The notes: generated by a model from the letters alone, not told the origin. Shown: positions 8,270 through 17,016, counted from the first letter of the stretch. The stretch is 64,000 nt of DNA from Hymenobacter lapidarius (GCF_001816145.1 NZ_MDZB01000033.1:37608-101607), one strand, 5' to 3'. Numbers and translations are program-made.

Positions 8270-9241
8270 ATGCAAGTAACCAACTTCCTACGCCATCACT
8301 TCCGCCATTTCAACGCTGCTGCCCTCATCGACGCGGCCGATGGCTACAACAAGCACCTCGCCGATGGCGGCAAAATGATGATAACCCTGGCCGGTGCCAT
8401 GAGCACCGCCGAAATGGGCATTCAGCTGGCCGAGCTGATTCGGCAGGACAAGGTACACATCATCAGCTGCACCGGCGCCAACCTGGAGGAGGACATATTC
8501 AACCTCGTGGCCCACGACTTCTACGAGCGGGTGCCCAACTACCGCGACCTGACCGCGGCCGACGAATCGGCCCTGCTGGCGCGCCACATGAACCGTGTGA
8601 CCGATACCTGCATCCCCGAGGAAGAGGCCATGCGCCGCCTGGAGCACTCGGTGCTGAAGTTTTGGGAGAAGGCCGACAAGGCCGGCGAAGCGTATTTTCC
8701 CCACGAATTCTTCTATCAGATTCTACTCTCGGGCGAGCTGGAGCAGTACTACCAGATTGACCCCAAAAACTCCTGGATGCTGGCGGCGGCCGAGAAAAAC
8801 CTGCCCATCATCTGCCCCGGCTGGGAAGACTCCACGCTCGGCAACATTTACGCCGGCCACGTGATGACCGGCGACATCAAGAACGTGCACACCATGCGCA
8901 CCGGCATCCAGTACATGATGTACCTAGCCGACTGGTACACCGCCCAGGCCACCGACGAGAGCACCGTGGGCTTTTTCCAGATTGGCGGCGGCATTGCCGG
9001 CGACTTCCCCATCTGCGTGGTGCCCATGCTGCACCAGGACCTGGGCCGTACCAGCGTGCCGCTGTGGGGCTATTTCTGCCAGATTTCGGACTCCACCACC
9101 AGCTACGGCAGCTACTCCGGCGCCGTGCCCAACGAGAAAATCACCTGGGGCAAGCTGGGCGAGAAAACACCGAAATTCATCATCGAAAGTGACGCGACCA
9201 TTGTGGCGCCGCTGGTCTTTGCCATCGTGCTGGGGCAATAG
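8270..9241 (+). CDS. deoxyhypusine synthase family protein
   Basis: 323 residues resembling eukaryotic/archaeal deoxyhypusine synthase. Seen are TLAGAMSTAEMG and ISCTGANLEEDIFN (NAD-binding regions), a GWEDSTLGNIYAGHV segment, GGGIAGDFPICVVP, and TWGKLGEKTPKFI, where K295 corresponds to the Lys that forms the enzyme-aminobutyl imine; the SDATIVAPLVFA end is also conserved. Bacteria lack the eIF5A substrate, so this homologue probably acts on a small amine (spermidine or putrescine, homospermidine-synthase-like) or an unknown protein. No other polyamine genes are nearby. A strong terminator follows. Confidence 0.85.
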   Translation: MQVTNFLRHHFRHFNAAALIDAADGYNKHLADGGKMMITLAGAMSTAEMGIQLAELIRQDKVHIISCTGANLEEDIFNLVAHDFYERVPNYRDLTAADESALLARHMNRVTDTCIPEEEAMRRLEHSVLKFWEKADKAGEAYFPHEFFYQILLSGELEQYYQIDPKNSWMLAAAEKNLPIICPGWEDSTLGNIYAGHVMTGDIKNVHTMRTGIQYMMYLADWYTAQATDESTVGFFQIGGGIAGDFPICVVPMLHQDLGRTSVPLWGYFCQISDSTTSYGSYSGAVPNEKITWGKLGEKTPKFIIESDATIVAPLVFAIVLGQ

Positions 9242-9261
9242 TTTAGCCCTTGTTGATACAG

Positions 9262-9299
9262 CAAAAGCTGGCCGCTAGTAAGCGGCCAGCTTTTGTGTT
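9262..9299 (+). terminator. terminator after the DHS-family gene
   Basis: Perfect 15-bp stem (9262-9276 with 9281-9295), loop AGTA, followed by a T-rich TGTTT. The rest of the 9242-9588 gap holds nothing recognisable. Confidence 0.8.
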
Positions 9300-9588
9300 T
9301 CGGCCCGGCGCGGTTTTGCCGCAAATTGAGGAGAAAACGATGACTCATAACTGCCGTGAATGCCTGGCAAGCAGGTTTCTGACTCGCTGAAACCCTCGAC
9401 GTATTTTAGGCAGGGCGGAGCTCAGATGCGCAGAAGCGGGTGAGGTTCTCGGGTGTGCAAGTGGATGCATTGGGCATTGCCACAGGTGCCGCATAGGTGC
9501 TACCCAAAGGCCCGGGTTCAACTATGCGTTGTAAACATGCGTTAAGCACAATCTTGATATCATCATTTGCCAGCACAACTACTTACCT

Positions 9589-10170
9589 ATGGAAAAGCCC
9601 CTTCTTTGCGCACTCACTGTTGCCACCGTAGCTCTTGCCGGCTGCGACAACCTCAAGAAAACCCAGAATCTGGACCAGGCTTCAGAAGCAACGGCCGATA
9701 CGGCCGTGGTGTTCCGGAACGACCGGGAGTACTTTGATACGACCCGGACAATGCTCCCCACGGTTACGTTGCCGGAAATTAAAACCACCGCCACGACGGT
9801 GCGCGGCGACGCCGATTACCAGGTGTACTCCGTAGATGAAGCCGTGCTTTTCGATGTCGATAAGGCGACCATCAAGCCTCAGGCGGCCGAGTCATTGAAT
9901 GAAATTATCGCGTCCGTCAAGCAACGTTACGCTGGCAAGGAAATCATGGTCATGGGTTTCACCGATTCGACGGCCTCGGCCAGCTATAACCGGGACCTGG
10001 GCCGGGAACGCGCCGCATCAGTGAAGAGCTACATGACGAAAACCGGTAAAATCCCCGCCGATGACATTACCACGGAAAGCTTTGGCCAGCGCAAGCCCGT
10101 GGCCACAAACGCCACCCCCGAAGGCCGCCAGAAGAACCGGCGCGTAGAAATTGTGGTAAAAACTCATTAG
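9589..10170 (+). CDS. OmpA-family lipoprotein
   Basis: 193 residues. A signal peptide with lipobox LAGC puts the lipidated Cys at residue 19, so the protein is outer-membrane anchored. The C-terminal half is an OmpA_C peptidoglycan-binding domain: AVLFDVDKATIKPQA, MGFTDSTASASYNRDLGRER and SFGQRKPVATN, ending in RQKNRRVEI, the arginines that contact diaminopimelate. It probably links the outer membrane to peptidoglycan. It stands alone between two terminators. Confidence 0.9.
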   Translation: MEKPLLCALTVATVALAGCDNLKKTQNLDQASEATADTAVVFRNDREYFDTTRTMLPTVTLPEIKTTATTVRGDADYQVYSVDEAVLFDVDKATIKPQAAESLNEIIASVKQRYAGKEIMVMGFTDSTASASYNRDLGRERAASVKSYMTKTGKIPADDITTESFGQRKPVATNATPEGRQKNRRVEIVVKTH

Positions 10171-10190
10171 TCAGATACAATCCCACTCCG

Positions 10191-10231
10191 AACAGAAAAG
10201 GCCTCTCATCATTTGAGAGGCCTTTTCTGTT
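10191..10231 (+). terminator. terminator after the OmpA-family gene
   Basis: Perfect 18-bp inverted repeat (10191-10208 with 10214-10231) whose right arm contains CCTTTTCTGTT. Confidence 0.85.
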
Positions 10232-10279
10232 CAGGACAAAGCGAAGCGTTTTTAGAGGCCGTTCAAAAGTGACCGTAGC

Positions 10280-10432
10280 TAAAAGGCCGTCATGCTCATT
10301 CGGAGTCTGCTTGTCGAAGCATCGCTACCGCGCTCCTTGTCATGCTGACGAAGGAAGCATCCTTTCACCGGAGAACAAATCGTTTCTCGGTGACAAGGTC
10401 CTTCGCTGTGCTTAGGATGACAAAAGGCGCGG
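10280..10432. repeat. TCATGCTGAGC palindromic repeat, copy 2 (nested)
   Basis: Two nested inverted repeats. The inner pair, CTTGTCATGCTGACGAAGGAAGC (10337-10359) against TCCTTCGCTGTGCTTAGGATGACAA, encloses a smaller hairpin; an outer copy starts at GTCATGCTCATTCGG near 10290. The words TCATGCTGA and GAAGCATC are those of copy 1. It separates the OmpA gene from the end of the next minus-strand gene. Confidence 0.7.
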
Positions 10433-10437
10433 TAGAG

Positions 10438-11748
10438 CTAGACGAAGGCCATTTCCGATACCGCTTTGGGTATGCCCACGGCCTCAAACGCCTGGCTCAA
10501 GTCCAGCATCAGGTCCTGCGGGTCTTCTACGCCGATGCTCAGGCGAATCATTTGGGGGGTGATGCCCATTTCAGCTTGCTCTTCCAGGGTGATGTCGGAG
10601 TGCGTCATGGTGCCGGGGTGCTCGGCCAGGCTTTCAGTACCGCCGAGGCTCACCGCCAGCTTGATGAGCTGCAGGGCGTTGAGGAAGCGGAACGCTTCGG
10701 CCTCGCCGCCCTTGATGTCGAAGGAAATCATGGAGCCGGGCGAGAGGCAGTGGCGGCGGTAGATGTCCTGCTGGGCCGGGTTGTGCTCGAGGTGGGTGAG
10801 GTAGTAGGTGCGCGCCACCAGCGGGTGCTCGCGGAGCCAGTCGGCAATGAGTTGGGCCGATTGCGCGGCGCGCTCCATGCGCAGCTTGAGGGTTTCCAAG
10901 CTGCGCATGAGCATCCAGCCGGTGTTGGGGTCGCACATGGTGCCCATGAAGGTGCGCATGGCTTTAATCTCCTTCATCAGCGGCTTGCTGGCCAGGGCCG
11001 CCCCGGCGATGAGGTCGGAGTGTCCGCCGATGAATTTGGTGGCCGAGTACAGCACCACATCGGCGCCGTGTTTGAGCGGGTGCTGGAACACCGGCCCCAG
11101 GAAAGTATTGTCCACCACCAGCCGAATGGGATTTTCCGGCGTGCTGTGCTGGCGGGCCAGGGCGGCGCAGGCTTCCAGGTCCACGAGGTGGTTGGTGGGG
11201 TTGGCGGGGGTTTCCACAAATATCATGGCCAGGCGGCCCTGCTCGATGCCGGCCACCTGGGCCGTCAGCTCTTCGGGCGTGGCCGTGGGGCGGAAGCCCA
11301 CGGCCGTGATGCCGAACTTGCGCAGCACGTTTTTGAGGAAGAAGTCGGAGCCGCCGTACACGGGTTCGGAGTGCAGCACCACATCGCCGGGCTTGAGCAG
11401 CGCCAGCAGCGTGGTGCTGATGGCGGCCATGCCGCTGGCAAAGCTGGCGGCTTCCTCGGCGCCGTCCCAGAGGGTGAGGCGGTGCTCCAAAATTTCCAGG
11501 CTGGGGTTGTTGAGGCGCGAGTAGATAAGGCCCATTTCCTCATCGGGGCCCTGCTGGCGCAGGCCGTAGGCCAGCTCGAAAAAGGCTTTGCCTTCTTCGG
11601 CGTTCTTAAAGACGAACGTAGAAGTCTGAAAGATAGGAGGTTTGATAGCGCCCTCGCTCCAGGCAGGGGTGTAGCCGTAGCTCATCATCAGGCTTTCGGG
11701 CCGCAGGGTCTGGCCGCTTATTTGGGCGTGTTCGTGAAGGTTGGACAT
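10438..11748 (-). CDS. Cys/Met metabolism PLP-dependent enzyme (cystathionine gamma-synthase family)
   Basis: 436 residues from the ATG at 11748; an open frame continues 67 codons further but that stretch looks non-coding. Fold-type I transsulfuration family: YSRLNNPSLEILEHRL, ASGMAAISTTLLALLKPGD, EPVYGGSDFF, VVDNTFLGPVFQHPLKHGADVV, and the PLP-lysine motif SATKFIGGHSD; the C-terminal SLGGTESLAEHPGTMTH is typical. The family covers cystathionine gamma-synthase, methionine gamma-lyase and O-acetylhomoserine sulfhydrylase; sequence reading does not separate them. No sulfur-assimilation genes lie adjacent. Confidence 0.88.
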   Translation of the reverse strand: MSNLHEHAQISGQTLRPESLMMSYGYTPAWSEGAIKPPIFQTSTFVFKNAEEGKAFFELAYGLRQQGPDEEMGLIYSRLNNPSLEILEHRLTLWDGAEEAASFASGMAAISTTLLALLKPGDVVLHSEPVYGGSDFFLKNVLRKFGITAVGFRPTATPEELTAQVAGIEQGRLAMIFVETPANPTNHLVDLEACAALARQHSTPENPIRLVVDNTFLGPVFQHPLKHGADVVLYSATKFIGGHSDLIAGAALASKPLMKEIKAMRTFMGTMCDPNTGWMLMRSLETLKLRMERAAQSAQLIADWLREHPLVARTYYLTHLEHNPAQQDIYRRHCLSPGSMISFDIKGGEAEAFRFLNALQLIKLAVSLGGTESLAEHPGTMTHSDITLEEQAEMGITPQMIRLSIGVEDPQDLMLDLSQAFEAVGIPKAVSEMAFV

Positions 11749-11945
11749 AAAAATTTGAGTGGGTGGGAGGGATGGTTTCGCCGTGAAGGTATGTTTTTTT
11801 CTGACGCCCTTCCACGGAGAACTCATGGCCGGATGGGGCTGACAACCTCCCCGATAGCAGTTGGTGGGCCTCGCCACAAAATACGAAACTCCCTGATTGA
11901 CAGTGATAATAATGGGGTGTAGGCCCCGCTGATTAGACGCGCTTG

Positions 11946-12035
11946 TCATGCTGACGCAAGAAGCATCCTATCGCCGCCGAACGAACTATTCTGCCCTGAT
12001 AGGATGCTTCGCAGGTGGACGCCAGATGAGCATGA
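11946..12035. repeat. TCATGCTGAGC palindromic repeat, copy 3
   Basis: TCATGCTGACGCAAGAAGCATCCTATC (11946-11972) is mirrored by 11998-12035, ending CATGA. A 23-base segment at 12017-12039 recurs without change at 36768-36790. The 11749-12163 gap also holds the terminator at 12064-12105 and nothing else that I recognise. Confidence 0.8.
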
Positions 12036-12063
12036 TGGGGGGCTGGTCATGCCTTCGGATAGC

Positions 12064-12105
12064 CCCAAAAAAAGCATTCCGACCGGATAGATATCCGGTC
12101 GGAAT
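12064..12105 (-). terminator. terminator of the small minus-strand ORF
   Basis: 14-bp perfect stem (12075-12088 with 12092-12105); on the minus strand it is followed by a run of seven T (AAAAAAA at 12067-12073 on plus). It points to a minus-strand transcript ending here. Confidence 0.75.
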
Positions 12106-12163
12106 GGTGTCGTTACTCGATAAAAGGTGCCGCTACGCACACTCCATGCGGCCTTGATTACTG

Positions 12164-12328
12164 CTATGGGCGCCGCTGGCGGTAGGAGTCTATCTGCTGG
12201 CGCAACACGGCCAGGAGGCTGCCGTACTGCTGCTGCGCTTCTTTTCGCCGCTCCAGCTTTTGCAGGCGGGAGTTGATTAAATCAGAAAAGTCCTCTACGG
12301 AATAGCAGCGTTTGGGCGTAGTAGTCAC
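12164..12328 (-). CDS. small coiled-coil-like hypothetical protein (54 residues)
   Basis: A GTG-started frame encodes VTTTPKRCYSVEDFSDLIN, then a helix rich in Leu, Arg, Lys and Gln (SRLQKLERRKEAQQQYGSLL and AVLRQQIDSYRQRRP). A stop at 12164 is followed 60 bases on by a good terminator in the same orientation, which argues that it is transcribed. Heptad spacing of Leu/Ile suggests an alpha-helical or coiled-coil protein. Not recognised as a known family. It could also be the 3' untranslated end of the downstream-pointing membrane-protein transcript at 12402. Confidence 0.45.
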   Translation of the reverse strand: MTTTPKRCYSVEDFSDLINSRLQKLERRKEAQQQYGSLLAVLRQQIDSYRQRRP

Positions 12329-12401
12329 GGATGCGGCAATAGGTAATTCAGCAAGCCAGCCCTGCCGATGCGCAGTGACTGTCGTGCTTTAAAATTAACA
12401 A

Positions 12402-12860
12402 TTAAAAACGAAACAACGGCCGCGCCGGATTCCAGATTCCCCACGGAATCATGAGCAATATCAGCACCAGGGCCACGCCGAAGTACAGGAAAGCTTTCTT
12501 GTGCTTGGCCGTGTGGTCGCTGGTTTTTTTGACAACAATGCGGCCCACCTGCGCCACAATGGCGGCCAGTATCATCACCGCCACGTGCTCCATACCGAAG
12601 AAGCGGGCGGTGGGGTCTTTCATGGCGCCGGCTTGCTTCATGGCATTGAGGCCCCAGGGGCTGACACCGAAATACAGCCCGAAGCCGATGAGCACCTGCA
12701 GCCAGGTAAAGCCGGAGAAAGCGGCGCTCATGCCGTTGTCGGCCCCCACAAAGGCACGGCGACCCGACCAGCCCACGTAGGCGCGGTACACGGCAATGAG
12801 GCCAAAAAGGAGCACAAACCACCGGGACCAGGAGTGCAGCAACAGAAGGGTTGGATACAT
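12402..12860 (-). CDS. four-helix membrane protein, cytochrome b-like
   Basis: 152 residues with four predicted membrane helices (about 12-30, 48-68, 88-110, 122-145). Conserved-looking His9 (HSWSRW, start of helix 1) and His92 (FGMEHVAVM, start of helix 3), with basic cytoplasmic loops, resemble the small Bacteroidota proteins often called cytochrome b; they could bind haem between helices, but that is inference. The C-terminal GIWNPARPLFRF is a tail typical of the group. It stands alone; a role in respiration cannot be shown from context. Confidence 0.65.
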   Translation of the reverse strand: MYPTLLLLHSWSRWFVLLFGLIAVYRAYVGWSGRRAFVGADNGMSAAFSGFTWLQVLIGFGLYFGVSPWGLNAMKQAGAMKDPTARFFGMEHVAVMILAAIVAQVGRIVVKKTSDHTAKHKKAFLYFGVALVLILLMIPWGIWNPARPLFRF

Positions 12861-12977
12861 AAGAAGGGGTAAAAGAAAACAAATTAACCAGTAACAGCCG
12901 ACCCACGGGGCAGTTTAGGCCGGCAATATGGGCAAAAATACATGCTGCCCATTGAACACCTCAGGCCGCGGTACGGC

Positions 12978-13193
12978 TTAGGGCTTCGGCAGTTTGGGAT
13001 TAGCCTTTTCCTCAGCCAGCTGGGTGCGGATGGCCACAAAAATGGCCACGAACATAGAAAGGAAGGGCAGAAGCAACCCCAAGCCGTACCAGCGCCAGAA
13101 CGACCGGCCGTAGCTTGCCGCGATGTAGCCCGTGATGGGGGCGAATAGCACCAGGGCGCCCACCATAACTAACGTAAATTCCAGAGGAGGCAT
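12978..13193 (-). CDS. small two-helix membrane protein
   Basis: 71 residues from the ATG at 13193 (MPPLEFTLVMVGALVLF); an open frame extends upstream but only into a low-complexity repeat. Two membrane helices (about 5-25 and 37-55) enclose a short basic loop (ASYGRSFWRWYG); the tail is charged (EEKANPKLPKP). No family recognised. It shares the strand with the membrane protein at 12402, 117 bases away, and may be cotranscribed with it. Confidence 0.55.
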   Translation of the reverse strand: MPPLEFTLVMVGALVLFAPITGYIAASYGRSFWRWYGLGLLLPFLSMFVAIFVAIRTQLAEEKANPKLPKP

Positions 13194-13216
13194 GCGGGTT
13201 ATTGAAATGGAGTAAC

Positions 13217-13327
13217 TGTTAAAAGACAGTTGGGTTGTCAGTTGCTCATTGCCAATCAAACGATGAGCAGTGCATGGCAGGCCCTGTTCGAATGTGCACT
13301 GACAATCGACAACAGGCAACTAACAAC
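13217..13327. repeat. imperfect inverted repeat of the GTTAG/GTTGTCAG family, copy 3
   Basis: GTTGTCAGTTGCTCATTGCC near 13233-13252 is answered by GACAATCGACAACAGGCAAC and TAACAACTAAAC near 13300-13331, and TGCTCAT/ATGAGCA form an inner stem. It lies just after the DUF58 stop codon, the same placement as the copies after menF and DUF3822. Confidence 0.5.
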
Positions 13328-13336
13328 TAAACAGCC

Positions 13337-14254
13337 CTACCGGATTTTGCCGCGCTTCACCAGATAGGCGTAAAGAACCTTCTCGAACGGCTCGCGCACA
13401 TCCACGGGCACAAAGTCAATGCGCAACTGCCCGCAGCGCAGGGCCAGCTCCTGCTCGTAGGCCGTCATGGCCGCGCGGTACTGTTCTTTTATCTGGGAGG
13501 GCTGAAGCTTGATTTCGAGGCCTGTCTCGATGTCTTCGAAAATGTAGGGCTGCTCGGCGAAGTCGAAATCGGCCTCCGTGGCCCGGTCGAGCACGTGGAA
13601 AAGCAGCACCTCGTGGTGCTGGTGCTTGAGGTGCTGCAGGGCCGCCAGGGCCGCCTCCTGCTCGGCGGAGCTGCGCCCCAGCATGTCGCTGAAAATGATG
13701 ACGAGCGAGCGTTTGGGAATCTGCTGGGCAATGGCGTGGATGGTGCCGGCCACGTTGGTGCCGCGCACGGTTTTGGGGGCGGGCGGGCGCTCCAGCAGTT
13801 GTTGCAGGGCCAGCAGCAGGGTGTGGCGGTGGGTGCTGGTGGAGCGCACCGGCGTTTGCAGCTCCACGGTTTCGGCGAAGGTGACGAGGCCCACGGCGTC
13901 GCGCTGGCGGGTGAGCAGCGTGGTGAGCGCCGCCGCCGCCAGGATGCTGAATTTCAGCTTGTCGTGGCCCGGCGCGGGGTAGTACATGCTGGGGCTCACG
14001 TCGAGCAGCAGATGGGCGCGCAGGTTGGTTTCCTCCTCGTAGCGCTTCACAAACAGCTTATCGGTGCGGGCAAATACTTTCCAGTCGATGTGCCGCGTGC
14101 TCTCGCCGGGGTTGTAGAGGCGGTGCTCCGAAAACTCCACCGAAAACCCGTGATAAGGCGACTGGTGCAGCCCGGTAATAAACCCGTCCACGAGCTGGCG
14201 GGCCAGAAACTCAAGATTCTCGAAGGAGCGAATGGCGGCGAGGTCGATGGGCAT
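13337..14254 (-). CDS. DUF58 domain-containing protein (VWA-like)
   Basis: 305 residues. The N-terminal half has the DUF58 signature: FSVEFSEHRLYNPGESTRHIDWKVFARTDKLFVKRYEEET. The following LLDVSPSMYY is a VWA-like metal-binding DxSxS. DUF58 proteins commonly work with MoxR ATPases and Bat proteins in Bacteroidota, but no MoxR gene is adjacent. A second DUF58 gene is at 57904. The intergenic region upstream (14255-14552) is largely a palindromic repeat, so its promoter is not obvious. Confidence 0.88.
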   Translation of the reverse strand: MPIDLAAIRSFENLEFLARQLVDGFITGLHQSPYHGFSVEFSEHRLYNPGESTRHIDWKVFARTDKLFVKRYEEETNLRAHLLLDVSPSMYYPAPGHDKLKFSILAAAALTTLLTRQRDAVGLVTFAETVELQTPVRSTSTHRHTLLLALQQLLERPPAPKTVRGTNVAGTIHAIAQQIPKRSLVIIFSDMLGRSSAEQEAALAALQHLKHQHHEVLLFHVLDRATEADFDFAEQPYIFEDIETGLEIKLQPSQIKEQYRAAMTAYEQELALRCGQLRIDFVPVDVREPFEKVLYAYLVKRGKIR

Positions 14255-14312
14255 GGGGACAGAGAATTAGAGCATAAAGAACGTCGTAAAAGCACGGTCA
14301 TGCCGAGCACAG

Positions 14313-14424
14313 CAGAACGGTCGTGCTGAGCGGAGCCGACGCATCTCGCGTGGGGTAGCAAACCAATCGATTGAATTACCACCCCAGGCGAGATGCCTCG
14401 ACAAGCTCAGCTCGACCGTTCTGG
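14313..14424. repeat. TCATGCTGAGC palindromic repeat, copy 4
   Basis: CAGAACGGTCGTGCTGAGC at the left end and CGACCGTTCTGG at the right end form long imperfect arms (14313-14357 with about 14376-14424) that meet around GCATCTCGC/GCGAGATGC and TGGGGTA/TACCACCCC. A partial third copy (GGTCATGCCGAGCA) precedes it at 14297. Confidence 0.8.
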
Positions 14425-14552
14425 TTTTACGAATGGATACTTATCAATACCAACCGCTACGGAGGTGCTAATCTTTGCCTCCACCTTCGTAAGTTAGGCC
14501 TTCCATTCAACGCACAGACTCTATTTCCCACTCATACCCCAACCCCATTCCC

Positions 14553-14921
14553 GTGGACGACCGTCACGACCAGGAAGAAATTTATTCCCAACGCATAAAA
14601 GCCGGCAAGCGCACGTACTTCTTCGACGTGAAAGCTACCCGCGGCCAGGATTACTACCTGACCATCACCGAGAGCAAGCGCCGCCAGAACAGCGACGACT
14701 CGGTGTCCTACGAAAAGCACAAGATTTTCCTCTACAAGGAAGATTTCCTGAAGTTCGTAGATGCCCTGCAGGACGCCGTGGACTACGTGCGCGAAGAGCT
14801 ACTGAGCCCCGAAGAGGTAGCCGAGCTGGACCGCCCCCGCGACTTTGAGGACCGGGACCGGCCCCGCCCTGAGTTCGACCGCCCCGCTTTCGACCCCAAT
14901 AAAAGCGAAGACAACTACTAG
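14553..14921 (+). CDS. PUR-family DNA/RNA-binding protein (DUF3276)
   Basis: 122 residues from GTG. EIYSQRIKAGKRTYFFDVKA followed by YYLTITESKRR and KHKIFLYKEDFLKFVDAL is the single PUR repeat of bacterial PUR-alpha-like proteins, which bind single-stranded nucleic acid and dimerise. The tail (from about residue 95) is acidic and Arg/Pro-rich (DRPRDFEDRDRPRPEFDRP), a low-complexity extension. A terminator follows at once. An ATG start is absent; the GTG gives the family's usual short N-terminus. Confidence 0.85.
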   Translation: MDDRHDQEEIYSQRIKAGKRTYFFDVKATRGQDYYLTITESKRRQNSDDSVSYEKHKIFLYKEDFLKFVDALQDAVDYVREELLSPEEVAELDRPRDFEDRDRPRPEFDRPAFDPNKSEDNY

Positions 14922-14922
14922 A

Positions 14923-14964
14923 AAAAAAGCTATCAGCTAGGGGCTGTTGGCTAATAGCTTTTTT
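14923..14964 (+). terminator. terminator after the PUR-family gene
   Basis: Stem AAAAAAGCTAT (14923-14933) with ATAGCTTTTTT (14954-14964), loop about 20 bases with an inner stem. Confidence 0.75.
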
Positions 14965-15027
14965 GACGATTTCAACGGCGCGAACAGACTTAGGTCCGTT
15001 TGCGCCGTTTTGCGTGGCGGCAGGCCG

Positions 15028-15035
15028 TACCTTTG
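15028..15035 (+). promoter_or_regulatory. -7 box of ychF promoter
   Basis: TACCTTTG, 54 bases before the ychF start. A TTTG lies 15 bases upstream, shorter than the usual spacing, so only the -7 element is convincing. Confidence 0.5.
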
Positions 15036-15089
15036 CGGCCGAATTATGCCAACTCATAATTCAACACTCAACACTCATAACTCCAAAAA

Positions 15090-16190
15090 ATGGGCCTCCG
15101 CTGCGGTATCGTCGGCTTGCCGAACGTCGGTAAATCCACCCTTTTCAACGCGCTTTCAAACGCCAAGGCCGAATCGGCCAACTATCCGTTCTGCACCATC
15201 GAGCCCAACGTGGGCGTGATTACCGTGCCCGACGAGCGGCTCCAGATTCTGGAAGCCCTCGTGAACCCCAAGCGCGTGCTGCCCACCATCATCGAGTTTG
15301 TGGACATTGCCGGCCTCGTGAAAGGCGCCAGCAAGGGCGAAGGCCTGGGCAATAAATTCCTGGCCAACATTCGCGAGGTAGACGCCATCATTCACGTGGT
15401 GCGCTGCTTCGACGACCCCAACATCGTGCACGTAGCCGGCGGCGTAGACCCCGTTTTCGACAAAGACGTTATCGACACCGAGCTGCAAATCAAAGATTTG
15501 GAGAGCATCGATAAGAAGCTGGTGAAATCGGAGCGCAGCGCCAAAGCCGGCGATGCCGTGGCCAAGAAGGAAGTAACCGTGCTGCAGCGCTTCAAAGCCG
15601 AACTGGAAGCCGGCCAGAATGCCCGCGCCGTGGCCGCTACGCCCGACGAGCTGGAAGCCGTAGCCGACCTGCAGCTGCTCACCATCAAGCCCGTGATTTA
15701 CGTGGCCAACGTGGACGAGGCCAGCATTGCCAGCAACGGCAACAACCACGTAACCGCCCTGCGCGAGCACGTGAAGGCCGAAGGCGCCCAGGTGGTACTG
15801 GTGTCGGCCGCTATCGAAGCGCAGATTGCCGACATGGAAGACCCCGAAGAAAAGGAGATGTTCCTGGGCGAGTACGGCCTCACCGAGTCGGGCCTGAATA
15901 AGCTCATCCGGGCCAGCTACGAGTTGCTGAACCTGATTACTTACTTCACCGCCGGCGTACAGGAAGTGCGCGCCTGGACCGTGCACCGCGGCGACAAAGC
16001 CCCCGCCGCGGCCGGTGTTATTCACTCCGATTTCGAGAAAGGCTTCATCCGCGCTGAGGTAATTAAACTGGCCGATTACCAGGAGTACAAGACTGAGGTT
16101 AAAATCAAGGAAGCTGGCAAGATGGCCGTGGAAGGCAAAGAATACGTGGTGCAGGACGGGGATATCATGCACTTCCGGTTTAACGTATAA
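15090..16190 (+). CDS. ychF: redox-regulated ATPase YchF (OLA1)
   Basis: 366 residues, standard length. An Obg-family P-loop protein that binds ribosomes and hydrolyses ATP in preference to GTP. G1 motif GLPNVGKST at residues 9-17, [22 protein letters not shown] as G3, and NVDEAS in place of NKxD, the substitution that gives adenine specificity. A coiled-coil insert ([19 protein letters not shown]) and a C-terminal TGS domain ([17 protein letters not shown]) follow. Monocistronic, ended by a GC-rich terminator. Confidence 0.96.
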   Translation: MGLRCGIVGLPNVGKSTLFNALSNAKAESANYPFCTIEPNVGVITVPDERLQILEALVNPKRVLPTIIEFVDIAGLVKGASKGEGLGNKFLANIREVDAIIHVVRCFDDPNIVHVAGGVDPVFDKDVIDTELQIKDLESIDKKLVKSERSAKAGDAVAKKEVTVLQRFKAELEAGQNARAVAATPDELEAVADLQLLTIKPVIYVANVDEASIASNGNNHVTALREHVKAEGAQVVLVSAAIEAQIADMEDPEEKEMFLGEYGLTESGLNKLIRASYELLNLITYFTAGVQEVRAWTVHRGDKAPAAAGVIHSDFEKGFIRAEVIKLADYQEYKTEVKIKEAGKMAVEGKEYVVQDGDIMHFRFNV

Positions 16191-16251
16191 CTAGTTTTGC
16201 AAAAGCACCTTGCGCAACGGCGGGGCTTCTCGATGGAGATAGTATCTTCAG

Positions 16252-16282
16252 CGCCCCGGTCGGGATTCGGCCGGGGCGTTTT
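16252..16282 (+). terminator. terminator after ychF
   Basis: GC-rich stem CGCCCCGG (16252-16259) with CCGGGGCG (16271-16278), extended by a G-U pair, followed by TTTT. Confidence 0.7.
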
Positions 16283-16360
16283 GCGTCAGGAACGCATTGA
16301 AAAAATGGTTTCGATGCAATCAATCGGCGACGCCGTAGACTCCTGTTTTGAAAACGAACT

Positions 16361-16915
16361 ATGGAGAAGCTCTGGCTACTTGCTTTTTGTTTGCTTCCTG
16401 CGGCAGTCAGCGCGCAGCACAGGCTTCGCCCGTATGCGGGCCTGCACGGCAGCGGCGATGCCCAAATGTATTACCTGGGGCCGTCGGGGCAAATCGGGGC
16501 CGACTACCGTATCAAGGACTCCTGGGGGCTGACTACCTACGGCCACTATTTTCGTCGGCGCATCGACCGGAAGGAAGCCAACAACCAGTTTGAAAAGGCT
16601 AGCTTCGATTGCCTGACCGGCGCTGTGCTCGTTCAGTTCTACTTCGGCGGCAAGCCCAACCGTGGATTTTTTGCCGGCGCAGGGGTGGCTGTCCAGCGCG
16701 TAGAGGACGATTTTGTCAGTGATTGGAACCCGGGCTGGTATGACCTTCGCAGTGATGTACTGCCGGCCATCCGCTTCGGTTATGCTTTCCCCGTTGGGTC
16801 CCACCAGCTTACGGCCGAGTTGAATGCCACGGGCCCTTACCAAGAGCGCACGGTGTACTACACCCACACGGAGCTGATTACCCAGCTGAGTGTGGGCACG
16901 CGCTTCATTTGGTAG
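16361..16915 (+). CDS. outer-membrane beta-barrel protein, small
   Basis: 184 residues. Signal peptide MEKLWLLAFCLLPAAVSA with cleavage before QHRLRPY. The rest alternates polar and hydrophobic residues as in an 8-strand barrel and ends with a C-terminal aromatic, SVGTRFIW, as recognised by BamA. Tyr/Gly-rich stretches (FYFGGKPNRGFFAGAGVAVQ) are typical of Bacteroidota DUF3575-type or porin-family proteins. Function unknown; no linked operon. Confidence 0.7.
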   Translation: MEKLWLLAFCLLPAAVSAQHRLRPYAGLHGSGDAQMYYLGPSGQIGADYRIKDSWGLTTYGHYFRRRIDRKEANNQFEKASFDCLTGAVLVQFYFGGKPNRGFFAGAGVAVQRVEDDFVSDWNPGWYDLRSDVLPAIRFGYAFPVGSHQLTAELNATGPYQERTVYYTHTELITQLSVGTRFIW

Positions 16916-17016
16916 CATACTTAATTAACTCCAGGTATTTCCGCTCCAAGACGGCAACCCGAATTATTCTTAAGAGCTTAGCCCGGCGTGTGACATATGC
17001 TTACTTATATAGCCAC

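Noticed and set aside
10342..11922. 526-codon open frame on plus
   Set aside because: Shadow of the cystathionine gamma-synthase family gene.
15156..16172. 338-codon open frame on minus
   Set aside because: Shadow of ychF.
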